From Brevibacterium picturae (GTDB lineage Bacteria > Actinomycetota > Actinomycetes > Actinomycetales > Brevibacteriaceae): DNA of 64,000 nucleotides. This document shows positions 28,160 through 38,800 of the stretch, one piece after another. Positions within the stretch are counted from its first letter, which is position 1, and the number at the start of each line of letters is the position of its first letter. The translations under genes were made by a program, and so were the position numbers. The stretch is taken from contig NZ_LT629739.1 of assembly GCF_900105045.1 (NCBI RefSeq), positions 744,001 to 808,000 on the forward strand, given 5' to 3'. Below the pieces are notes generated by a model. That model saw only the letters and a program-made list of their open reading frames with translations, was not told the origin of the DNA and made no database searches.

Positions 28160-29162
28160 GGTCCAACCACAGACTCGGGGTCGCGATCTCCTCGCTCGTC
28201 GGCAGGGTCTCAGGCCTGTCGTAGATGACGGAGAACCCGGTCTGGCCGACTTCCTTGCGGATGGCACGGACGAATGCGGCACCGTCGCGGTATTGGGCGA
28301 GTTTGAGGTTCATGCCCAGCAGGTTCGACAGGAATCCGCCCTGCCCGGCGTCGCGGCGGGCTTCGAACCTGCGTCGCAGCTTCCGCACGCTGGGGATGAC
28401 TTGGATGCCGACCTCGTCCATGACCACGTCGGCGTGTCCTTCGAGCAGGCTGAGGATCGCCGAGGCCTCGTCGAGGGCGCTGCGCATCCCCTCGTCGCGG
28501 ATGAGGTCGACCATGCTCGCATCGCCTTTGATGATCTGCCCCACGGTGGAGAACACATCGGCAAGTCCCCGGATGCCCGGAGCCTTGAGCGGGGTCGCGA
28601 CGACCTGAGAGAGCAGGGAACGCATGTGCTCGCGCAGCCAGGGGGCGGTGGCGAACTGGACCTGGTGGGTGGCCTCGTGCAGGGCCACCCACATGCGGAA
28701 ATCGCGTGGGGACACGTTCATGGCCTCTTCGGCGATGAGGACGGCCGGGGCGACGAACATCAGTCTGCCCGAGGCCACCGCGAAGGGATCGAACTGGCCG
28801 AGGACTCGAGTGGACAGCAGCGAGAGCACGCCCGCCAGCTCCACGGCGGCCGCCTTCGCCGAGCCCGGACCGACGGGTGCGGGCAGGGAGTCCACATCGA
28901 CCATGCCGTTGAGCGATTGGGCGTTGGCCTTGATCCAGCCGAGCTGATCGAGCACGAGCACAGAACCGGCGCCCAGGCGCGTGCGCACCTCGTCGGCGCG
29001 GCCGGGGTCGAGCAGGAACGAGTCGAGGACGAGCTCCTGGGCCGTCAGCGCATTGTCCTTCAGCCCCGTGACCAACTCGTCGAGTTCAGCGGTGTCGGGC
29101 ATGCGCGCGGCGGGGACGAGCTCCCGGGCTGTGCGGGCGGCGAATTTCTCATCGACGATCAT
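28146..29162 (-). CDS. DUF2342 zinc-dependent metalloprotease-like protein
   Basis: Start ATG 29162 (MIVDEKFAARTARELVPA) overlaps the carboxypeptidase stop by four bases. The 338-residue protein carries a zincin site HEATHQVQF and, further on, EGHADVVMDEVG with the likely third ligand. This is the DUF2342 family, named in some databases as coenzyme F420 biosynthesis-associated. It matches Rv3626c between mesJ and the Rv3627c carboxypeptidase. Proteolytic activity is inferred from the motif only. Confidence 0.88.
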   Translation of the reverse strand: MIVDEKFAARTARELVPAARMPDTAELDELVTGLKDNALTAQELVLDSFLLDPGRADEVRTRLGAGSVLVLDQLGWIKANAQSLNGMVDVDSLPAPVGPGSAKAAAVELAGVLSLLSTRVLGQFDPFAVASGRLMFVAPAVLIAEEAMNVSPRDFRMWVALHEATHQVQFATAPWLREHMRSLLSQVVATPLKAPGIRGLADVFSTVGQIIKGDASMVDLIRDEGMRSALDEASAILSLLEGHADVVMDEVGIQVIPSVRKLRRRFEARRDAGQGGFLSNLLGMNLKLAQYRDGAAFVRAIRKEVGQTGFSVIYDRPETLPTSEEIATPSLWLDRVHG

Positions 29163-30622
29163 CGGCAGCCGCAATTCGCGAGAGCTGCGACGATGTCGTC
29201 CACGGTCTTCCTGGCTTCCAATATTCTGTCCTTGTCCACGTCGTCGATCTGCAGGGTGAAGACGAGATAGCGTCCATCGGCGTCGAGCACCCCTCCGGCC
29301 AGTGAGGTCACAGTCGACAGGGTTCCCGTCTTCGCGTGCACCGTGCCGGCTGCGTTCTTATCTTTGGTGAATCTGTCCGTGAGTGTGCCGGTCAGCCCGC
29401 CCACGGGCAGATAGCTGATGAGGTTGGACAGCGAATCGTCGGCGACGACCGATGCCTGCAGGATGGTCGTCAGGTCGTGCGGGCTGATCTGGTTGTCATA
29501 TGACAGGCCCGAGGTGTCCTCCAGGTGGGTCTTGCCCAAGTCCACGGAATCGGCCAGGGCCGCCAGCACGGCCTGGGGGCCGGCTTCCAGACTGCCCGGC
29601 TCGCCCTGGGCGATGGCGACCTCGTTGCCGAGGACCTCGGCGACGACATTGTCGCTGTGCACGAGTGCGTATTCGACGATCTCGGCGATCGTGGCCGACT
29701 CCACGCTCGCCAGTTCACCGGTTTCAGTGTCGGCGTCGACCTTCGCGTCCTCGGCCTTCTGTGCAGGCTTCGGGTCGTCGGTGACCGTGATTCCGGCCGC
29801 CTTGAGTTCCTTGGTGAAGACGGCGAAGGCGTCCTTGGCCGGGTGCTCGCTGCGCCCGCGCCAGTCCTTGTCCTTGCTGCCGACGTATCCGGTGTCGATC
29901 ATCAGCGGCTGGATCGGTGCGATGACGCCCTTGGCGATGTCGGATCGCTCCCATCCCGGGCTGAAGTCCTCGCCCGTGTACCGGGACGTGTCCAAGTCCA
30001 GGGCCACCTCGGCGACGTTCTGGCTCTTCAGAGACTCTGCGGTCTCCTGCGCCAGGGTCGTCAGACCGGCGTGGCCGTTGACTGCTCCCGGCTGGGACTC
30101 CCCGGCCCCCAGCAGCGAGTCCCCGCCACCGGTCAATGTCACCGTGGACGTCGCCGGATCGAACTCCGTGGTCGTGCGCAGGCGCTCTTCGCCACCGATC
30201 GTCAGCAGTGCCGCCGAGGCGGTGAGCACCTTCGTCACGGATGCCGGGGTGCGGGGCTTGGTTTCGTTCTTGGCGTAGAGAACTTCGTCGCTGAGTCCGT
30301 CGCGGATCTCGATCCCGAAGCCCTTGACCTTGGATTCGGAGAGGACCTTGTCGACCTTATCGGGGATCGTGGTGGGCACGGGGGCCGAGTCATCCAGCGC
30401 CGAGGCGGGTGCCGGCACATCCTGTGCCTGCGCATGGGGTGCGGGGACGGCCTGGACCTCGATCGCGGGGTCCGTGATCAGTATCCCCGGGAGCTCGGGG
30501 AAGACGTCATAGGCGTCGACGGCTGCGAGCCCGGCCAGCACCACTGCAAGGCTGCCTGCGGTGATGGACGCGACAGCCTTCTTCGACCGCTTCTGCCTCT
30601 TCCGGTCCGGAGTCTGGTTCAA
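29159..30622 (-). CDS. dac: D-Ala-D-Ala carboxypeptidase/endopeptidase, PBP4 (S13) family
   Basis: The 487-residue protein starts at TTG 30622 with GAGGG upstream. A basic N-terminus (RKRQKRSKK) and one hydrophobic helix (about 15-37) form a signal anchor, followed by an Ala/Pro linker. Active-site motifs of class C penicillin-binding proteins are all present: SVTK at 128-131, SDN at 323-325 and KTG at 431-433, with the large insert between the first two that marks the S13 family. It trims peptidoglycan outside the membrane. It is divergent from ppa. Confidence 0.93.
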   Translation of the reverse strand: MNQTPDRKRQKRSKKAVASITAGSLAVVLAGLAAVDAYDVFPELPGILITDPAIEVQAVPAPHAQAQDVPAPASALDDSAPVPTTIPDKVDKVLSESKVKGFGIEIRDGLSDEVLYAKNETKPRTPASVTKVLTASAALLTIGGEERLRTTTEFDPATSTVTLTGGGDSLLGAGESQPGAVNGHAGLTTLAQETAESLKSQNVAEVALDLDTSRYTGEDFSPGWERSDIAKGVIAPIQPLMIDTGYVGSKDKDWRGRSEHPAKDAFAVFTKELKAAGITVTDDPKPAQKAEDAKVDADTETGELASVESATIAEIVEYALVHSDNVVAEVLGNEVAIAQGEPGSLEAGPQAVLAALADSVDLGKTHLEDTSGLSYDNQISPHDLTTILQASVVADDSLSNLISYLPVGGLTGTLTDRFTKDKNAAGTVHAKTGTLSTVTSLAGGVLDADGRYLVFTLQIDDVDKDRILEARKTVDDIVAALANCGCR

Positions 30623-30734
30623 GCGCGGGCCCTCATTCTCATTGCAGTCGTCCTCGCCGTAGCCGTTGTGGTTGTCATTCCTGGGGACTTGTAAGCTCTA
30701 TTCTAGTGATGCAACCCTAGCTTGAAGGAGCACT

Positions 30735-31220
30735 ATGGAACTCTTGGCCACAATCGAGATCCCGCGCGGATCGCGCAACAAATACGAGGTCGACCACGAG
30801 ACCGGTCGGGTCAAACTCGACCGCTACCTCTACACCTCGATGCAGTACCCGGCCGACTACGGGTTCTTCGAGGACACTCTGGGCAACGACGGCGATCCGC
30901 TGGACGTGCTCGTTCTGCTGCCCGAGCCTCTGTTCCCGGGCGTGCTCATCGATGTGCGCCCCATCGGCATGTTCACGATGGAGGACGAAGCCGGCGGTGA
31001 CGACAAGGTTCTCGGAGTCACAGCCGGCGATCCTCGGTGGGAGAGCTACCAGGACATCGGTGACGTCGACCAGTTCACCCTCGACTCGATCGAGCACTTC
31101 TTCACCCGCTACAAGGATCTTGAGCCCGGCAAATTCGTCAAGGGGTCGAGCTGGGTCGGCCGCGCTGAGGCCGAAGCCGAGATCAACGCTTCGATCGCGC
31201 GCTTCAAAGACTCCCACTGA
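30735..31220 (+). CDS. ppa: Inorganic pyrophosphatase, soluble family I
   Basis: GAAGGAG lies seven bases before the ATG. The 161-residue enzyme hydrolyses pyrophosphate to drive biosynthesis. Metal-binding residues are in [25 protein letters not shown], with the signature DGDPLDV, and PRW and [10 protein letters not shown] blocks follow. The length is normal for the bacterial hexameric form. It is monocistronic, between the divergent carboxypeptidase gene and a clear terminator. Confidence 0.97.
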   Translation: MELLATIEIPRGSRNKYEVDHETGRVKLDRYLYTSMQYPADYGFFEDTLGNDGDPLDVLVLLPEPLFPGVLIDVRPIGMFTMEDEAGGDDKVLGVTAGDPRWESYQDIGDVDQFTLDSIEHFFTRYKDLEPGKFVKGSSWVGRAEAEAEINASIARFKDSH

Positions 31221-31235
31221 TTTCACCCTCTTCTC

Positions 31236-31265
31236 GACCGCCCGGATGATTTCGTCCGGGCGGTC
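31236..31265 (+). terminator. ppa transcription terminator
   Basis: GACCGCCCGGA (31236-31246) pairs perfectly with TCCGGGCGGTC (31255-31265) over an 8-base loop, beginning 15 bases after the ppa stop. Confidence 0.85.
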
Positions 31266-31386
31266 GCTGCGTTTGCCTCGACCTGCTCGGCCCATCGTGA
31301 TCTGATCGGGCGGGAGCATTCGACAGAGCCCAGTACTTAGGTGATCCTAATGAGAAGTGTGAGCCAGGTTATGCGATTGTCGAGAC

Positions 31387-32031
31387 ATGAAACTCGATCA
31401 TGTGTCCTTCGCCAGCGAACCAGACGGGTACAAAGCGACTGCCGAGAGAATATCGGAGAAGCTCGGTGTGGTTCCCTACGACGGTGGTGTGCATCCTCGA
31501 TTCGGTACCAGAAATCTGATCTTCCCTCTCGCGAACGGCCATTACCTCGAAGTCGTCGAAGCCTTGGAGCACCCGGCCGCGCTGTCAACACCCTTCGGCC
31601 AGGCGGTCAGGGCTCGATCCGAGCTCGGCGGCGGCTGGATGGGCTGGTGCGTCTCGGTCGATGACCTCGCCGGAGTGGAGACCCGTCTCGAACGCAAAGC
31701 CGTCGACGGAAACCGCACCCCGGAATCAGGTCTCGAACTCAAATGGCTGCAGATCGGAGTCAAGGGGCTCATCGCCGACCCCCAGCTTCCGTTCTTCATC
31801 AAGTGGTCAGCCGACTCGTCTCAGCACCCCTCGTCATACAAGACCAATGGCGATGTCGCTCTCGACACCCTGCAGATCGCCGGGGATCGTGACCGACTGC
31901 GTGACTGGTTGGGGACCCAGGATCCCAAGCCGATCCCGGAGATCCACATCGATTGGTCGGCTCCGCACGGGACCCCCGGCATCATGTCGATCAGCTTCGA
32001 GACCGCGAAGAACGGTCTCGTCACCATCTGA
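31387..32031 (+). CDS. Glyoxalase-like (VOC, Glyoxalase_3 type) protein
   Basis: The 214-residue protein begins MKLDHVSFASEPDGYKATAERI, the opening strand of the VOC fold, with RFGTRNLIFPLANGHYLEVVEALEHP as the following conserved block. It is a double-module form of the Glyoxalase_3 type found widely in actinobacteria. The reaction is unknown. It stands alone, with terminators on both sides. Confidence 0.8.
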   Translation: MKLDHVSFASEPDGYKATAERISEKLGVVPYDGGVHPRFGTRNLIFPLANGHYLEVVEALEHPAALSTPFGQAVRARSELGGGWMGWCVSVDDLAGVETRLERKAVDGNRTPESGLELKWLQIGVKGLIADPQLPFFIKWSADSSQHPSSYKTNGDVALDTLQIAGDRDRLRDWLGTQDPKPIPEIHIDWSAPHGTPGIMSISFETAKNGLVTI

Positions 32032-32089
32032 GGTTCCGCAGCAGACGCTGCCGGGAGGCCGGCAACGGCGACTCGCGCCGGATAGCTTT

Positions 32090-32122
32090 GAGGGCAGCAC
32101 AGCGTTTCGGTGTGCTGCCCTC
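32090..32122 (+). terminator. Terminator after glyoxalase-like gene
   Basis: GAGGGCAGCACA (32090-32101) pairs perfectly with TGTGCTGCCCTC (32111-32122) around a 9-base loop, 59 bases beyond the stop codon. Confidence 0.8.
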
Positions 32123-32281
32123 TGTGCGTTCCTCTGCGGGCGCGAAGCTGCCTGTGCCCTGAGACGCCCGCCGGATCGGACCGCACGTCGTAGCTGTCCG
32201 CCCGATTGCCGCGGTCTGTTACAGCCTCGCCGCCGGACTCCCGTCGTCAATCCTGACACTGCGAATTTTCTCTGCCTCAAA

Positions 32282-32347
32282 CTCAACGGTCGGTAACTGG
32301 TGGTCGAAAAGTTCGAACTTTTCGACCACCAGTTACCGACCGTTGAG
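32282..32347. repeat. 66-base perfect palindrome between convergent genes
   Basis: A 33-base arm (32282-32314, starting CTCAACGGTCGG) is followed with no spacer by its exact complement (32315-32347). It lies in the 385-base gap between the glyoxalase-like gene and phoX, which otherwise holds only the 32090-32122 terminator and no gene I can support. It may act as a bidirectional terminator, but the absence of a loop and the arm length are unusual. Confidence 0.9.
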
Positions 32348-32416
32348 CGCTAAGAGCCTGTTGCGTGCTCGCAGTAGCGGGGAGTCGCGGAACAAGCCTT
32401 CGTCGACTCCTACCGC

Positions 32417-34942
32417 TCACGCCTGCGCAGACTCCTCTGGGAAGTCCTCGGAGCCTTCGGCAGCCTTCTTCTTGCGCATGTGCGCGGCCGTGGCCATGGC
32501 ACCACCTGCGGCGAGGAGGCCTGCACCTCCGCTAAGCAGCGGCAGCGTGCTGTCGTTGCCTGTGCGCGGGAGGTCACCGCCGCCACCTGAACCGGAACTG
32601 CCGGAGCCTGAGCCACCCGAGCCCGAACCGCCATCAGCGCCGGAACCGCCGGAGCCGCCTGAACCGGAGCCGCCGTTCGAACTTGCTTCGCTGGCGCCGG
32701 CCGCCCCTGCACCGGCAGCAGCTGCGTCCTTCGCTCCGTCCTGCGAGCCGCTCTTCGACCCCTCGGACGAGCCGTCAGAGCCGTCGGCGCCGGCAGCACC
32801 GTCGGCTGCGCCGTCATCGCCGTCGGACGAGCCATCCTCGTTGCCTTCGGCGTCAGCGTCCGCGTCCTTCGGATCCTCTGTCGGAGGTTCGGTGGGCTCC
32901 TCACCGCTGCCCTTGATCACCTGCACCACGGTCGGGCGGGGCAGAGCGGCAACGCCCTTTTCGACGTCTGTGGCATCGACGTAGTCGGGGAACAGAGAGT
33001 GCTGGTCCGACCACTCGCCGTCCTCACCGGGGTGCTGGACGGCCACGAACGCCGAGGCGTAGGAGTCATGGACGAGCGGTCCGCAGACCTCGCCCTCACG
33101 GGGGACGGAGAGGAACTGCTCCACGCGTCCCCGCTGGTCTCCATCGATGGTGACCTTGAACAGACCGTCGCAGTAGCCGATGCCGTCGGGGGCGCCGTCG
33201 GTGGAGATCCACAGGTTGCCGGCCGAGTCGAAGGTGACGTTGTCGGGGCAGGAGAGCGGTGAGACCTGGTCTTCGGGGAAGCCGGCGAAGTAGGTCGTGT
33301 CGCCCTGTTTCGGGTCACCGCACACCAGCAGCAGTGTCCAGTCGAACTCGGTGCCTGTGTGGTCGCCGCTGCGTTCGGTCAGTTCCACAATGTGTCCGTC
33401 GCGGTTCTCGGTGCGCGGGTTCGCCTCGTCGGCTGCGGCCTTGCCGTCCACACCACGATCCGAGTTGTTCGTGCACGCGATGTAGATCTTTCCGTTGACC
33501 GGGTTCGGCTCGACGTCCTCACAGCGGTCCATCTTCGTCGGACCGACCTTATCGGCCGCCAGGCGAGTGTTGACCAGCACCTCGTCGATGGCCATTCCCG
33601 CAACCTGTGATTCGCCGTCCTTGATCAGCGGCAGCCACTGTCCACTGCCATCGAACTCGCCGTCGGCCGGCACCTCACCGCTGCCGTCGATCTCATTCTT
33701 CGGGGAGTTGCCCGTGAACTTCGCGACGAACAGGTCGCCCTCGGTCAGCAGCGTCATGTTGTGGCCCAGGTCGCCTTCGACGTATTTTCCCTTGGACACG
33801 AACTTGTAGAGGTAGTCGAACTTCTCGTCATCGCCCATGTACGCGACGGCCTGACCCGAATCGGCGATCGTGATGTTCGCGCCCTCGTGTTTGAAACGTC
33901 CCATGTTCGTGTGCTTGAGCGGAGTCGATTCGGGATCCCGGGGATCGACCTCGACGATCCAACCGAAGCGGTTGGCTTCATTCGCGTAGCCGGAGTTGTT
34001 CGTGTCGAAGCGTTCGACATCGGCTTCCCAGCCGTTGGCCGAGGCTTCGTTGGTCAGACCGTAGCGTTTGTCGGCCGCCGAGGTGCCCTGCGCTTTGAAG
34101 TACGAGTTGAAGTTCTCCTCGCCGGAGACCAGTGTGCCCCACGGGGTCAGACCGCCCGCGCAGTTGCCGAGGGTGCCCTGGGCCTTGTCACCGCCCGGGT
34201 AGTCCTTGGTGCGCAGGAGATCGGAGCCCGCCGCGGGTCCGGTGAATGCGTATTCGGTGTCGATGAGGAAGCGACGGTTGTTTGCGCCGTTGACGTCGAC
34301 CTTCCACGGGGTCTTCTCATTGGTCCTGACGAGTTCCGCGACTGTCAGACCGTGTGCGTCGCGGCTGATGGCGCGCTGAGTGGCCTTGTCCATGCTGTCG
34401 GGGTACATGATTGCGTCGTTCGTGTACTCCTGGTTCGCGAACAGGAGGGCGCGGTTGCCGTCTCCGCTGTCGTCGACCTGGATCTGGAGGAAGTCGTTGT
34501 TGTACCCGAACTGGCGGCGCTGGGCTTCGACGCTCTGGTTCTCCGGGTCGAATTTCGGTGAATCGGGGAACAGTGCATCGCCCCAGCGCACGACGGGGTG
34601 CCAGGAGTAGCCTTCGGGGACGATGAACTCGTCGACCTCGTGCTGGACCGGGTCGATGGCGGTGAAGTCGAGGCTGCCTCCCGTGCCTGCTGCCGCAGCG
34701 GCTGCGCTCGTGGTGGGGCTCGGTGCACTCGTGACTGCGATGGCCAGTGCTCCTGCCGCCGATGCCCCCAGCACTGCCCGCCGCGACAGCTGCGCCCCGA
34801 CGATGTCGCGGAAGTAGCTGTTGGACGAGGTGTTGCAGATCGCCTTCGTGCACGCATTGTCGCATTTGAGCGCGCATGTGACGGGGCTGCGCTTGCCACG
34901 GACGTGGCCGGCCATGGGCAGAAGTTCACGTAGGGGTGCCAT
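32417..34942 (-). CDS. phoX: PhoX-family alkaline phosphatase, Tat-exported, LPXTG-anchored
   Basis: The 841-residue protein combines a Tat signal (SRR at 53-55, then AVLGASAAGALAIAV), a PhoX/DUF839 beta-propeller phosphatase body (SGEENFNSYF, NCAGGLTPWGT and GNLWISTDG blocks), a Glu/Asp/Gly/Ser-rich linker, and a C-terminal sortase signal: LPRTG at 791-795, a hydrophobic stretch, then RKKK. PhoX enzymes use Ca and Fe to release phosphate from organic esters outside the cell. The Cys-rich leader CALKCDNACTKAIC before the RR motif is usual in actinobacterial PhoX. Start chosen because GAGGAG lies upstream. Confidence 0.9.
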   Translation of the reverse strand: MAPLRELLPMAGHVRGKRSPVTCALKCDNACTKAICNTSSNSYFRDIVGAQLSRRAVLGASAAGALAIAVTSAPSPTTSAAAAAAGTGGSLDFTAIDPVQHEVDEFIVPEGYSWHPVVRWGDALFPDSPKFDPENQSVEAQRRQFGYNNDFLQIQVDDSGDGNRALLFANQEYTNDAIMYPDSMDKATQRAISRDAHGLTVAELVRTNEKTPWKVDVNGANNRRFLIDTEYAFTGPAAGSDLLRTKDYPGGDKAQGTLGNCAGGLTPWGTLVSGEENFNSYFKAQGTSAADKRYGLTNEASANGWEADVERFDTNNSGYANEANRFGWIVEVDPRDPESTPLKHTNMGRFKHEGANITIADSGQAVAYMGDDEKFDYLYKFVSKGKYVEGDLGHNMTLLTEGDLFVAKFTGNSPKNEIDGSGEVPADGEFDGSGQWLPLIKDGESQVAGMAIDEVLVNTRLAADKVGPTKMDRCEDVEPNPVNGKIYIACTNNSDRGVDGKAAADEANPRTENRDGHIVELTERSGDHTGTEFDWTLLLVCGDPKQGDTTYFAGFPEDQVSPLSCPDNVTFDSAGNLWISTDGAPDGIGYCDGLFKVTIDGDQRGRVEQFLSVPREGEVCGPLVHDSYASAFVAVQHPGEDGEWSDQHSLFPDYVDATDVEKGVAALPRPTVVQVIKGSGEEPTEPPTEDPKDADADAEGNEDGSSDGDDGAADGAAGADGSDGSSEGSKSGSQDGAKDAAAAGAGAAGASEASSNGGSGSGGSGGSGADGGSGSGGSGSGSSGSGGGGDLPRTGNDSTLPLLSGGAGLLAAGGAMATAAHMRKKKAAEGSEDFPEESAQA

Positions 34943-35072
34943 CGGTTCGGTTGTCTCCTCAGATCGGGTCTGTCGGCCCTGCCTCGCGAAGCGGAGTCGG
35001 GCTCACCAGGTCGAGACTTTCAGGGTCAGTTGGACCCAGCACTACCGCTCGATGAACTGCGCATGAACCAGT

Positions 35073-35834
35073 TCAGCCGATGTCGACGAGGGTGAGGATC
35101 CCCGGTGCTAGGAACCCGACGGCATCGATGATGAAGTGTGCCCACACCAGCGGCATCAGCCTGCCTCGGCGCATGAAGTACCACCCGAAGATGATGCCCA
35201 TGGCGACGTTGCCGACGAATGGTCCGATCCCCTGGTACAGGTGGTAGCTGGCGCGGAAGATTGCCAGGCTGATGATGATCGGCCACATCCCGTACCCCAG
35301 CCGCTGGAGGCGTTCGGCCCCGAAGCCGAAGATGATAACTTCTTCGACGATGCCGTTCTTCGCCGCTGCCAGGATCAGCACGGGAATCGTCCACCAATGA
35401 TCGCCGAGGTTGGCCGGCTGGATCTCGGCAGTGATCCCCAGCGCCCTGCCGCCCGCGTAGACCGCCAATGTGCCGATGCCGATGATGGCGAAGATGAGCG
35501 TTCCGCGGCCGAGGTCCTTCCCGCTCTGACCTCTCACGCCCAGCCGTGTGCCCAGTGGCGGGGCGTGGGCATCGCGGGTGAGCAGATAGAGGGCCAGGAG
35601 CACGGGCACAAGGGTGAACCCGATATCGAGGATCTGGTAGACGAGGTCGAACCCGGGCCGAGGCGACATCGAGGTGTTGAGCTTCGCCTGTGCTTCGCTG
35701 ATCGGGCCGCGGCTGGTGATGTCGGCCAGGCGCACGATCGCATAGATCGCGGATTGGCCCAGTGAGAGTGCCGCTACGAGACCGAGCTCGAACCACAGCC
35801 GCTTCTTCTCCTGTGGTTCGAGCTCGGTCGTCAT
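35073..35834 (-). CDS. CPBP family intramembrane protease-like protein
   Basis: Start ATG 35834 (MTTELEPQEKKRLWFELGLV); the longer frame runs into the RND gene. The 253-residue protein has about seven transmembrane helices. The conserved region carries a glutamate pair (AAAKNGIVEEVIIFGFG), the RASYHLYQG histidine motif and the final HFIIDA motif of the CAAX-protease/bacteriocin-processing family. The Arg that usually follows EE (EExxxR) is Gly here. It lies 25 bases after the RND gene in the same direction. The substrate is unknown. Confidence 0.85.
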   Translation of the reverse strand: MTTELEPQEKKRLWFELGLVAALSLGQSAIYAIVRLADITSRGPISEAQAKLNTSMSPRPGFDLVYQILDIGFTLVPVLLALYLLTRDAHAPPLGTRLGVRGQSGKDLGRGTLIFAIIGIGTLAVYAGGRALGITAEIQPANLGDHWWTIPVLILAAAKNGIVEEVIIFGFGAERLQRLGYGMWPIIISLAIFRASYHLYQGIGPFVGNVAMGIIFGWYFMRRGRLMPLVWAHFIIDAVGFLAPGILTLVDIG

Positions 35835-35859
35835 GGATCCCACTGTAATGGGCGAGGCG

Positions 35860-38800
35860 TCAGTGCTTCGGTTCCTCGCCCGTGTCGGTGCGACCGTCGG
35901 TGTCACGGTCACCGAGGTCGTCGCGGCGCTCAGTCGCACTGTCCGGCGCCGAGCTGTCCGAAGCCGAGGCGTCCGAAACTGGGGCGTCCGACGGTGTCGA
36001 ATCGGCACGTTCGGCTGTGGCCACTGACCCCACCTCGGCGGTGGTGTTCTTCTGCGTGCCTGAGCGCGCGCGATCCCTCGCGTCCGAGCCTTCGGCGGCT
36101 CTCGCCTCGGCGACGTCGAGGACCTGGCCGCGGGCCATGTTCTTCACGTACTTCTTCTCGCCACGTCGTTCCTTCGCGCCTTCGAGCAGGAGGTAGAGGA
36201 CGGGCACGAGGATGAGTGTGAGCAGGGTCGAGCTGACGAGGCCGCCGATGACGACGATCGCCAGCGGCTTCGAGATGAACACTCCCCCGCCGGTCAGGCC
36301 CAGGGCCATCGGAATGAGGGCGAAGATCGTCGCCGCCGCGGTCATGAGGATCGGACGATAACGCAGTCTGGCACCGTGGACGATCGCCGCCCGCAGTTCG
36401 ACGCCTCGGGCTCTGAAGTGGTTGATCAGGTCGATGAGCACGATCGCGTTGGTGACGACGATGCCGATGAGCATGAGCAGACCGATCATCGAAGTCAGCC
36501 CCAGCGGTGTGTCGGTCAGCAGCGACAGCGCGATGGATCCGGTGGCCGCGAAGGGGATCGAGACCAGCAGGATCATCGGCTGCAGCAGAGATTTGAACGT
36601 GGCGACCATGATGACGAAGACGATGAGGATCGCGGCCAGCATCGCCAGGCCCAGCTGGGAAAACGCTTCGTTCTGCTCCTGCGTGGCACCACCGGTGTCG
36701 ACGCTGACCGAGTCGGGGATGTCGACCTCATCCAGCGCTGATTGGACATCGGCGGACACCGCTCCCAGGTCGTCTCCGGCCGGTGTCACCGACACCGTGG
36801 TCGAGCGCTGCGAGTCCGTGTGACGGATCGTGGGTGCGGTCTTGACCTCTGTCACCTCGGCGACGTCATCGAGTGAGATGAACCGGGGTTCGGACGTCGG
36901 AGCTGGAGCGCCTGCCATGGCACCCGGGTCGCCGGCCGCGCCGGCGTCACCACCGGCACCGCCACCACCGGCACCGCCACCACCGGAATCGCCGCCTCCT
37001 GCTGCTCCAGCTCCAGCGCCGCCTCCTGCGGCACCAGCGCCTCCCGCAGCTCCGGCGGCCCCACCTGCGGGCGTCGTCTCCTCCGGCTTGCCGGGGATCT
37101 TGAGCTCGCGGAGCTCTTCGACCGTGTCGGCGTTGCGGTCGAAGAGGAGCACCGAGTGCGACACGTCGTCGATGACGACTTCGCCGATGTTCTGGCCGTG
37201 CATGGCCCGCTGCACATACTGGCCGATGGTAGCTTCCGTGAGGTTCTCCTCGGCGGCCTTCTCATGATCGACCTTGACTTCGATGACAGGCTGGACGGCC
37301 TCGAGGTCGCTGGTGACCGATTGGGTGCCGGAGACTCCTTCGAGCTTGTCCGTGACAGTCTCCGTCGCGTCGTTGAGTTCCGTCGGGTCAGAAGCGGAGA
37401 GGGTGACGTCGATGGTCTGGGCTCCGGGCATCGAGCTCTGGGACTGCACCTCGACCTGGCCCACATCCTCAAGATCGTCCAGGTCCTTCTGCAGCTGTGA
37501 GGAGATGGACTGGGCGGAGACTCCCGACTTGGAGCTGACGGTGTAGGTGCCGGTGAGCGAGGAATCGTTGGTGAATCCGAATGTGTTTCCGCCGATCGAG
37601 AGCTGGTAGGACTCGATGTCGCTGTTGTCCTGGAGGACTTCTTCGACCGGTTCGGCCTGTTTCGAGGCCTCATCGAGGTCGGTGCCGGGGGCGAATGTCT
37701 GCGAGATCTGCAGGCTGTCCTGTCCGGTGTCTCCGAAGAGTTCGGTCTTCAGCTGCGGAATCATCGCGCCCGTGCCTGCGAGGAGGAGGATCGCGACCAG
37801 GATCATCGCGACAGGGTGCTTGGTGGAGAACGAGATGACCGGCATGTAGGTCTTCTGCAGTCGTGTCACCGGTGAGTGCATGCCCGCGAGTTCGTCGACC
37901 TCGCCGGCCTCCTCTTCGGTCGCACCGTATCCGGACCTCGCCGAGGTGGTGGCCGCTGTCATCGTGTCCCCGGACGCAGCGGTGCCCGCAGCGCCCGACC
38001 CTGCACCGCCTGGGCCGGCGGCGCCTGCAGGGGCCGTCGTGGTTGCCGCAGTCCCGTCATGACGGCCGACGGTGAGGATGTTCTGCTTCTTCGATGCCTT
38101 CTTCGCGGCCTTGTGTTCGCTCCTCCATTCGGAGAGCATTCCCTTGCGGTTGCGGCGGATCTCCTTCTTCTCCGCTCGGCTGAGCTTGACCGTCGCTTCC
38201 CGTTGCCGCAGGAACCAGTAGGCGAGGACGGGGACGATCGTCAGCGCCACGAACAGGCTCGAGAGCAGGGCGATGGTGGCAGTCAGAGCGAAGGGGCGGA
38301 ACATCTCCCCCGCCTGACCGGAGACGAAGGCCAACGGTAGGAACACGGCTACGGTCGTCAGCGTCGAGGCCGTGATGGCCCCGGAGACTTCGGAGACGGC
38401 GGCGAGGATGTTCGCGAACTTGTCACCACCGGCGGCGTGCCGTCGTCGGATCGCCTCGATGACGACGATCGAATCGTCGACCACGCGTCCGACGGAGATC
38501 GTCAGAGCGCCCAAGGTCAGCATGTTCAGGGTCTCTCCGCCCACCCACAGACCGACCAAGGCGATCAGCAGCGAGAGCGGAATCGAGATCGCCGTGATGA
38601 TCGTTGCGCGCACCGAAAGCAGGAACACGAGGATGACGAGGACAGCGAAGAACAGTCCCAGCCCGCCCTCGACGAGCAGATCGTGGATCGATTGCTCGAT
38701 GAACGGCGCCTGGTCGAATGCGGAGACGAACTCCGTGTTCTCACCCATCGACTGCTCCAGTTCCGGCAGCTTTTCGGCCACGGCATCGGAGACGTCAACG

